Source: Candidatus Zixiibacteriota bacterium
GTDB taxonomy: Bacteria > Zixibacteria > MSB-5A5 > GN15 > FEB-12
Assembly (NCBI GenBank): GCA_003641405.1
Contig: QNAF01000061.1
Span: 1 to 11,104, forward strand
Direction: 5' to 3'
DNA length: 11,104 nt
Position numbers and translations under genes: made by a program. Positions 7,560 to 11,104 of the stretch are shown here, piece by piece. The stretch's first letter is position 1. Each line of letters opens with the position of its first letter. The notes under the pieces were generated by a model, which had not been told where the DNA came from, made no database searches, and was given only the letters and a program-made list of their open reading frames with translations.

Positions 7560-8432
7560 ATGGCAAAAAAGAAAACAGACACTGAGAAGTTAGTTGACCG
7601 CCTTAAGCGTTCACCGGCCTACCGGATTGCATACAAGGATCCCGATTTCCTCGGTGGTGAGTACACGCGCCCCGCAAGATTGCAGCTTGAACTGCTCAAG
7701 ACCGAGATCGGGATGCGGCATAACAATGTCAAATCAACGATTGTTGCCTTTGGCGGTACACGTATCGTGGAATCAGGCGAGGCAAAGAAAAGCGTACGGA
7801 AGGCCGAAGCCAAACTGAAGAAGAAACCCGGCGACCGTGAACTGAGACGGGAGTTGAAGATCGCGCGTTCTATCCTCGAGAAGTCTGTCTTCTACGACGA
7901 AGCACGTGAGTTTGCGCGGTTGGTGTCGTCCGAAAGTCAGGATGGTGGTGACCACGAGTACGTTATTGTTACCGGCGGTGGACCGGGTATCATGGAGGCT
8001 GCTAATCGAGGTGCCTACGATGTTGGCGCCAAGTCGATTGGAATGAACATCACGTTGCCGTTGGAGCAGAAACCCAATCCCTATATTTCACCTGAACTCT
8101 GTTTTCAGTTTCATTACTTTGCTGTCCGCAAGATGCACTTTTTGTTGCGGGCCAGGGCCCTCCTGGCATTTCCCGGTGGCTATGGCACGCTCGATGAGTT
8201 GTTTGAAGCATTGACATTGGTGCAGACAGGAAAAGCACCGCGTATTCCCATCGTGTTGTTCGGTGAGAAGTTCTGGAGAAAGTTGATTGATTTCGAATAC
8301 CTGGTCGATCAGGGGACTATTGACGCCGACGATATAAGTCTGTTCGTGTACGCCGACAAAGCTATCGACGCCTGGAACTACATCAAGTACTTCTGGAAAG
8401 CGAATGGAGCAGCGAGCGCACCCGAATGGTAA
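7560..8432 (+). CDS. LOG-family protein (TIGR00730-like Rossmann fold), predicted nucleotide-monophosphate phosphoribohydrolase
   Basis: The product is 290 aa and cytoplasmic. Signature motifs are GGGPGIMEAANRGA (from 139) and PGGYGTLDE (205-213), with the conserved VRKMHF segment between them. Proteins with these motifs were once called lysine decarboxylases; characterised members (LOG, PpnN) cleave the N-glycosidic bond of nucleoside 5'-monophosphates to give free base and ribose-5-phosphate. Compared with the usual 180-200 aa LOG proteins it has about 55 extra N-terminal residues and a highly charged Lys/Arg/Glu-rich helical insert at about 77-110, between the first strand (STIVAFGGTRI) and the VIVTGGGPG strand. 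It starts 21 bp after the preceding stop; AGGA (7543-7546) is 13 bp from the ATG, slightly far. Cytokinin activation versus general nucleotide turnover cannot be decided here. Confidence 0.9.
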   Translation: MAKKKTDTEKLVDRLKRSPAYRIAYKDPDFLGGEYTRPARLQLELLKTEIGMRHNNVKSTIVAFGGTRIVESGEAKKSVRKAEAKLKKKPGDRELRRELKIARSILEKSVFYDEAREFARLVSSESQDGGDHEYVIVTGGGPGIMEAANRGAYDVGAKSIGMNITLPLEQKPNPYISPELCFQFHYFAVRKMHFLLRARALLAFPGGYGTLDELFEALTLVQTGKAPRIPIVLFGEKFWRKLIDFEYLVDQGTIDADDISLFVYADKAIDAWNYIKYFWKANGAASAPEW

Positions 8433-8460
8433 ATCTTTGGATGTGAAGAATCGGTCAGAT

Positions 8461-9525
8461 ATGAGACTAATCGTGTTCTTACTAGCTCTGTCTCTTCTTG
8501 CTCCGCAAGTAATTGGACAGATCAATCAACACATTGATGGCTATGATCAGAAGATCGGGCTTAAATGGACCAGTCTACCGTTTCACATGAGACTGTTCCA
8601 GGGTGAATTCGATTTCGAACAACTTCCTGCACCACTCGAGACGGTTAAAGTCAATTTCACTCTTGAGATTGCACGTGATATTGTGATTCCTGAGGGAGAC
8701 TGGGAAATCAAGCTGGGTTGGGACCGCAAAGCGATGCGTCTTCTGGGCGACTCGGTGTTCGTTTGGTCAGGCTCACATTCACTCGGCTCAACTTATTCTG
8801 GTAGTTTCGAACTGGTTCCGCTTTTGTCAGGCTTCAACGGGTTCCAATTGTACATGCCGGGTGAAGAGGAAGACGGGGCACTTGATGTGAAATGGTGTTT
8901 TGACAAGGACGGCTCCCTGACTTTCCTAGGCAAGGAGGAGATCGGAGACCAGTTCAAAAATCAATGTACATTGCATCAATGCACGTTTTTTAACGAAGAT
9001 TCTGTGCATATGATTCAGCGCGACATGGAATCGTATCCTGATCCCAAGCAGCTATTCATCACCACCATGACTGTTTGTCCTCCATTCAATATCGGCGATA
9101 CTTCTACAGTGCGGTATCATCTCGTTGCTGGGGACGATCTGAACGTTCCTTTGGAGATTGAGTTGACAGGGAGAGGCATGCAGGTTGTCTCAAATCCTGA
9201 GCGGCTTCCGACCACAGTCTCGAGAGCTGACATCATTGACTATGAAATAAAGGTGGTGCCACTAGCTGTCAGGGGAATACACCATCTAAGGCTTAATCTC
9301 CGAAGACCAGGACATCTCTCGTCCTCGAAGGAGAGGTACTTCAATTGTATTGATTGTTTTGCTGTGTTTCGCAACGACGGAAGCCTGAGGTTCATCAGCG
9401 ATGTGGGGCTTGGTGGATTGGATGAGACATTCTTGCCTGATGCCTTTCCACCTCTCAAGGTTGGAGATAATCAGAGAATCAAGTTGTCACCGGACAGCGA
9501 AGAGGTGCTCAGGTATAAATTTTAG
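8461..9525 (+). CDS. Secreted protein of unknown function
   Basis: The product is 354 aa. I do not recognise its family. The start at 8461 was chosen because it begins a clear signal peptide (MRLIVFLLALSLLAPQ, predicted cleavage after VIG at residue 19); an in-frame ATG at 8404 overlaps the LOG gene and would bury it. The mature protein has no further membrane segment, is rich in alternating hydrophobic and polar stretches suggestive of beta-sandwich domains, and has many acidic residues. Cysteines fall in close pairs (CTLHQC; CIDC) plus WCF and VCPPF, possible disulfides or a metal site. The C-terminus ends RYKF with no visible sorting signal. It lies 28 bp after the LOG stop and is probably co-transcribed, although no strong ribosome site is seen. 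Its TAG stop lies next to the repeat cluster, so the C-terminus may have been altered by an insertion. Confidence 0.8.
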   Translation: MRLIVFLLALSLLAPQVIGQINQHIDGYDQKIGLKWTSLPFHMRLFQGEFDFEQLPAPLETVKVNFTLEIARDIVIPEGDWEIKLGWDRKAMRLLGDSVFVWSGSHSLGSTYSGSFELVPLLSGFNGFQLYMPGEEEDGALDVKWCFDKDGSLTFLGKEEIGDQFKNQCTLHQCTFFNEDSVHMIQRDMESYPDPKQLFITTMTVCPPFNIGDTSTVRYHLVAGDDLNVPLEIELTGRGMQVVSNPERLPTTVSRADIIDYEIKVVPLAVRGIHHLRLNLRRPGHLSSSKERYFNCIDCFAVFRNDGSLRFISDVGLGGLDETFLPDAFPPLKVGDNQRIKLSPDSEEVLRYKF

Positions 9526-9546
9526 GAGGCTGTTGAATATGTGCTA

Positions 9547-9745
9547 TGTCATGCCCGCGAAGGCGGGGGCGCATCCAGTAAGTCGTAGATTCAGATGGAT
9601 TCCCGCCTTCGGGCCTGTTGATAAACCCTGCACTGTGCGCGGCAGACGTCCCCGTCTGCCGATATCCTGGTGCCAGGCGGCGCACGAGGACGTACACCGC
9701 CCACCGTCAATCAGTTCTTCAACAAACCCCTTCGCGGGAATGACA
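9547..9745. repeat. Interrupted palindromic repeat (REP/MITE-like), 76 bp without its insert
   Basis: The left arm TGTCATGCCCGCGAAGGCGGG (9547-9567) is the reverse complement, with one mismatch, of 9602-9611 joined to 9735-9745. An additional pair ATCCA/TGGAT (9573-9577 and 9596-9600) extends the stem. Without 9612-9734 this is a 76-bp near-perfect hairpin of a kind dispersed in many bacterial genomes (TGTCATTCCCGCGAAGG-type ends). The right arm is split by an insertion with a 6-bp duplication. It has no coding capacity; the short open frames over it are artefacts. Confidence 0.75.
9612..9728. mobile_element. Small non-autonomous inverted-repeat element inserted in the palindrome
   Basis: This 117-bp segment is flanked by the direct repeat CCTTCG (9606-9611 and 9729-9734), which an uninterrupted palindrome arm would carry only once. 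Its ends GGCCTGTTGATAAAC and the reverse complement of the right end, GGTTTGTTGAAGAAC, match at 11 of 15 positions. It encodes no transposase, so it would be moved in trans. The interior folds as a three-way junction: closing stem GTGCGC/GCGCAC (9635-9640, 9680-9685), hairpin GGCAGACG/CGTCTGCC (9641-9660) and hairpin CCTGG/CCAGG (9666-9677). The transposase family is unknown. Confidence 0.6.
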
Positions 9746-9865
9746 GGAGGTAAGGGGGTGACGGATTACACAAGGTTGTTGTGATTTCGTCGTTCGTTCT
9801 ATTTCAATCAACAGGCACGAAGATTCCTGCGTGCGATTCCATCCCTACTCAGCCAACGAATTCCC

Positions 9866-11104
9866 TCATCTTGTTGAGTAAGTCCGCTGGGCCTTCTTGG
9901 CGGACTCGATCTGTAGGATCACTTCTTTGAAATGCGCTTTGGTCATGCCGTCAAGAAGTCCGGAGTTGACTGCCTTTCGGGAAGCCTTCTCAAGGATATC
10001 AAGATCATTTGCAGCCAGGGTGCGAGCGTCGCTCGGATATCCAGCAGGTGTGCTCAAGTATATCCTGATAATTCGATTCAGATGCAGAAGCTGTAGCTGT
10101 CGGCGCAACGAGTTGACATTCTCAGGTTTGACGATCTCGCTCCAGATAGCTCGACGGACTTCCGTGAACATGTCGTAAATAGTGTACTTCTCTTCATCGG
10201 CATCAAACAAGTTGACGTTGTTCACGAGTCTTCCCAGCACGTACGTGCCGTAAAGATTGGCGAGGGCCATGTTCTGTACTGCCAGCACTCTCTGATGCCA
10301 GGGGTAGTCGATCTGCGAGGGTCCCCTTGAAAATGTGTCCATGTTCTCAGCCTGTAGCTTATTTGCCAGGCCTGCGGGGAGATCAAAAGCATCCGCAGCA
10401 AAAACCAGGTCCTTGATGAGTGCCACAGCCTCGCGCTGCCTCGAAGCCGGTATTACTTTGAACGGCGCGCGACCGTTTGGATCGCCAATGTGACTTCGCA
10501 GGTGGTCGATACCGCCAACATACTTCGGTGCGATTTGCGCAACCCTGCTGTAACCTCGCCAACCAAGCCGGAACACTCGGCTGATATCCTGGTAACGGGC
10601 GCCGGGTTTTTCCAATTTGGCAAGAGCATCGGTCCACAGTACTCGTGACTTTCTCACCGTCTCTTTGGCAAAAGCGAGTGGGTCGTTGCCGAGATCATGC
10701 ATATTCACGAGCGGATCGATTGATTTCATAGTTCGCCCAACCACGTCTCCGTCGGTAGCAAACACGAGCAGAGGCTCACCTGCCCGGGATGCTATCTGAT
10801 CGATCATTGGTAGCTCTTCTTCGGGTGAAGAGGCTCCGAAATCAGAGTAGCCGTACTCGATAAGCCAATCGCTGTATGGCCCCGGAATAGACGCAAAGAA
10901 CTCGCCCTGTGTTAATCCTTCGAAAGGAAGATTCACCGGAATATAGTCCATGATTGTACCGCAGGTTCCGTGTTGTCGAGTGAAGTCGGGATCGGAGAGC
11001 TGCTCCGGAGTGTAGATTGTCGACGCCTTGAAATTGTGACGGAAACCAATAGTGTGACCGATTTCGTGTGCCACCAGGACGCGGGTATAGGCATGCACGT
11101 ATTC
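9866..11104 (-). CDS. Zinc-dependent metalloprotease (DUF5117/DUF4953-like), C-terminal part, truncated by window end
   Basis: The last 412 aa of a longer protein are present. The frame is still open at the window edge (reading EYVHAYTRV), so the GTG at 11098 is not the real start and the N-terminus lies outside. The zinc site HEIGHTIGFRH (residues 13-23 of the visible part) is a complete HExxHxxGxxH motif with catalytic Glu, followed by GTIMDYIPVN, a plausible Met-turn, as in metzincins. The rest is helical and ends QRTYSTR. Large secreted or outer-membrane-associated proteases of this type are usually about 800-900 aa, so roughly half is visible; a signal peptide cannot be assessed. It is convergent with the + strand cluster and separated from it by the repeat region. 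No good terminator was seen downstream. Confidence 0.88.
   Translation of the reverse strand, partial: EYVHAYTRVLVAHEIGHTIGFRHNFKASTIYTPEQLSDPDFTRQHGTCGTIMDYIPVNLPFEGLTQGEFFASIPGPYSDWLIEYGYSDFGASSPEEELPMIDQIASRAGEPLLVFATDGDVVGRTMKSIDPLVNMHDLGNDPLAFAKETVRKSRVLWTDALAKLEKPGARYQDISRVFRLGWRGYSRVAQIAPKYVGGIDHLRSHIGDPNGRAPFKVIPASRQREAVALIKDLVFAADAFDLPAGLANKLQAENMDTFSRGPSQIDYPWHQRVLAVQNMALANLYGTYVLGRLVNNVNLFDADEEKYTIYDMFTEVRRAIWSEIVKPENVNSLRRQLQLLHLNRIIRIYLSTPAGYPSDARTLAANDLDILEKASRKAVNSGLLDGMTKAHFKEVILQIESAKKAQRTYSTR

Larger units (their letters stand above)
9528..9816. repeat. Cluster of inverted CTGTTGA-type ends enclosing the nested repeats
   Basis: CTGTTGA occurs in direct orientation at 9530-9536 and 9615-9621. 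It is reversed at 9808-9814 (TCAACAG) and, as the variant TTTGTTGA, at 9717-9724. GCCTGTTGAT (9613-9622) is matched perfectly in reverse at 9807-9816. The order is two forward, then two reverse copies, as expected of nested or sequentially inserted inverted-repeat elements. This accounts for much of the 340-bp gene-free stretch at 9526-9865; in the rest (9817-9865) I see only a weak hairpin, GCACG/CGTGC at 9815-9834. Confidence 0.4.

Noticed and set aside
9641..9660. Hairpin GGCAGACG/CGTCTGCC as a terminator of the + strand cluster
   Set aside because: No T-run follows, and the hairpin is part of the internal fold of the inserted element. It may still impede transcription.
9401..9784. Open frame of 127 codons across the repeat region
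   Set aside because: It overlaps the end of the secreted-protein gene and then runs through the palindromic repeats. Its MPAKAGAHP and RWIPAF segments are the translation typical of such repeats, not a gene.
9815..9834. Hairpin GCACG/CGTGC as terminator of the metalloprotease gene
   Set aside because: The stem is only 5 bp with mismatches beyond it, and no T-run follows on the - strand.

Overview
The window is bacterial chromosomal DNA of moderate GC content and dense gene layout. The gene set consists of a DUF3417-type alpha-glucan phosphorylase, a group-III-like phosphofructokinase, a secreted VWA protein of the YfbK type, a beta-CASP nuclease-like protein, a LOG-family protein, and a large secreted HExxHxxGxxH metalloprotease. 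With the short palindromic repeats, this fits an environmental Gram-negative lineage, possibly a Fibrobacteres-Chlorobi-Bacteroidetes-related candidate phylum such as Zixibacteria. That placement rests on general resemblance and is low confidence. No rRNA, tRNA, CRISPR array, phage gene or transposase gene was seen.

Layout: (1) 133-2103 (+) encodes an exported VWA protein with an N-terminal carboxypeptidase-regulatory-like domain. (2) A perfect 9-bp hairpin at 2123-2148 separates it from the convergent alpha-glucan phosphorylase gene at 2181-4748 (-). (3) A 216-bp divergent intergenic region leads into a + strand cluster: phosphofructokinase (4965-6105, broken by a one-base frameshift near 5643-5646), an MBL/beta-CASP protein (6153-7538, TTG start), a LOG-family protein (7560-8432) and an unrecognised secreted protein (8461-9525). 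(4) A gene-free stretch at 9526-9865 holds nested short repeats. (5) The 3' part of a zinc metalloprotease gene runs on the - strand from 9866 past the window end.

The phosphorylase releases glucose-1-phosphate from glycogen or maltodextrin. The divergently transcribed phosphofructokinase commits the resulting hexose phosphate to glycolysis, so the central divergent pair looks like a glycogen-to-glycolysis unit. The two downstream cytoplasmic proteins (predicted RNA processing and nucleotide-monophosphate hydrolysis) have no obvious metabolic link to it and may simply share transcription.

I see no wholly new multi-gene system. The most notable structures are the nested repeat (a 76-bp palindrome interrupted by a 117-bp inverted-repeat element with a 6-bp target duplication) and the phosphofructokinase frameshift. 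The secreted protein of unknown family is the main uncharacterised gene.
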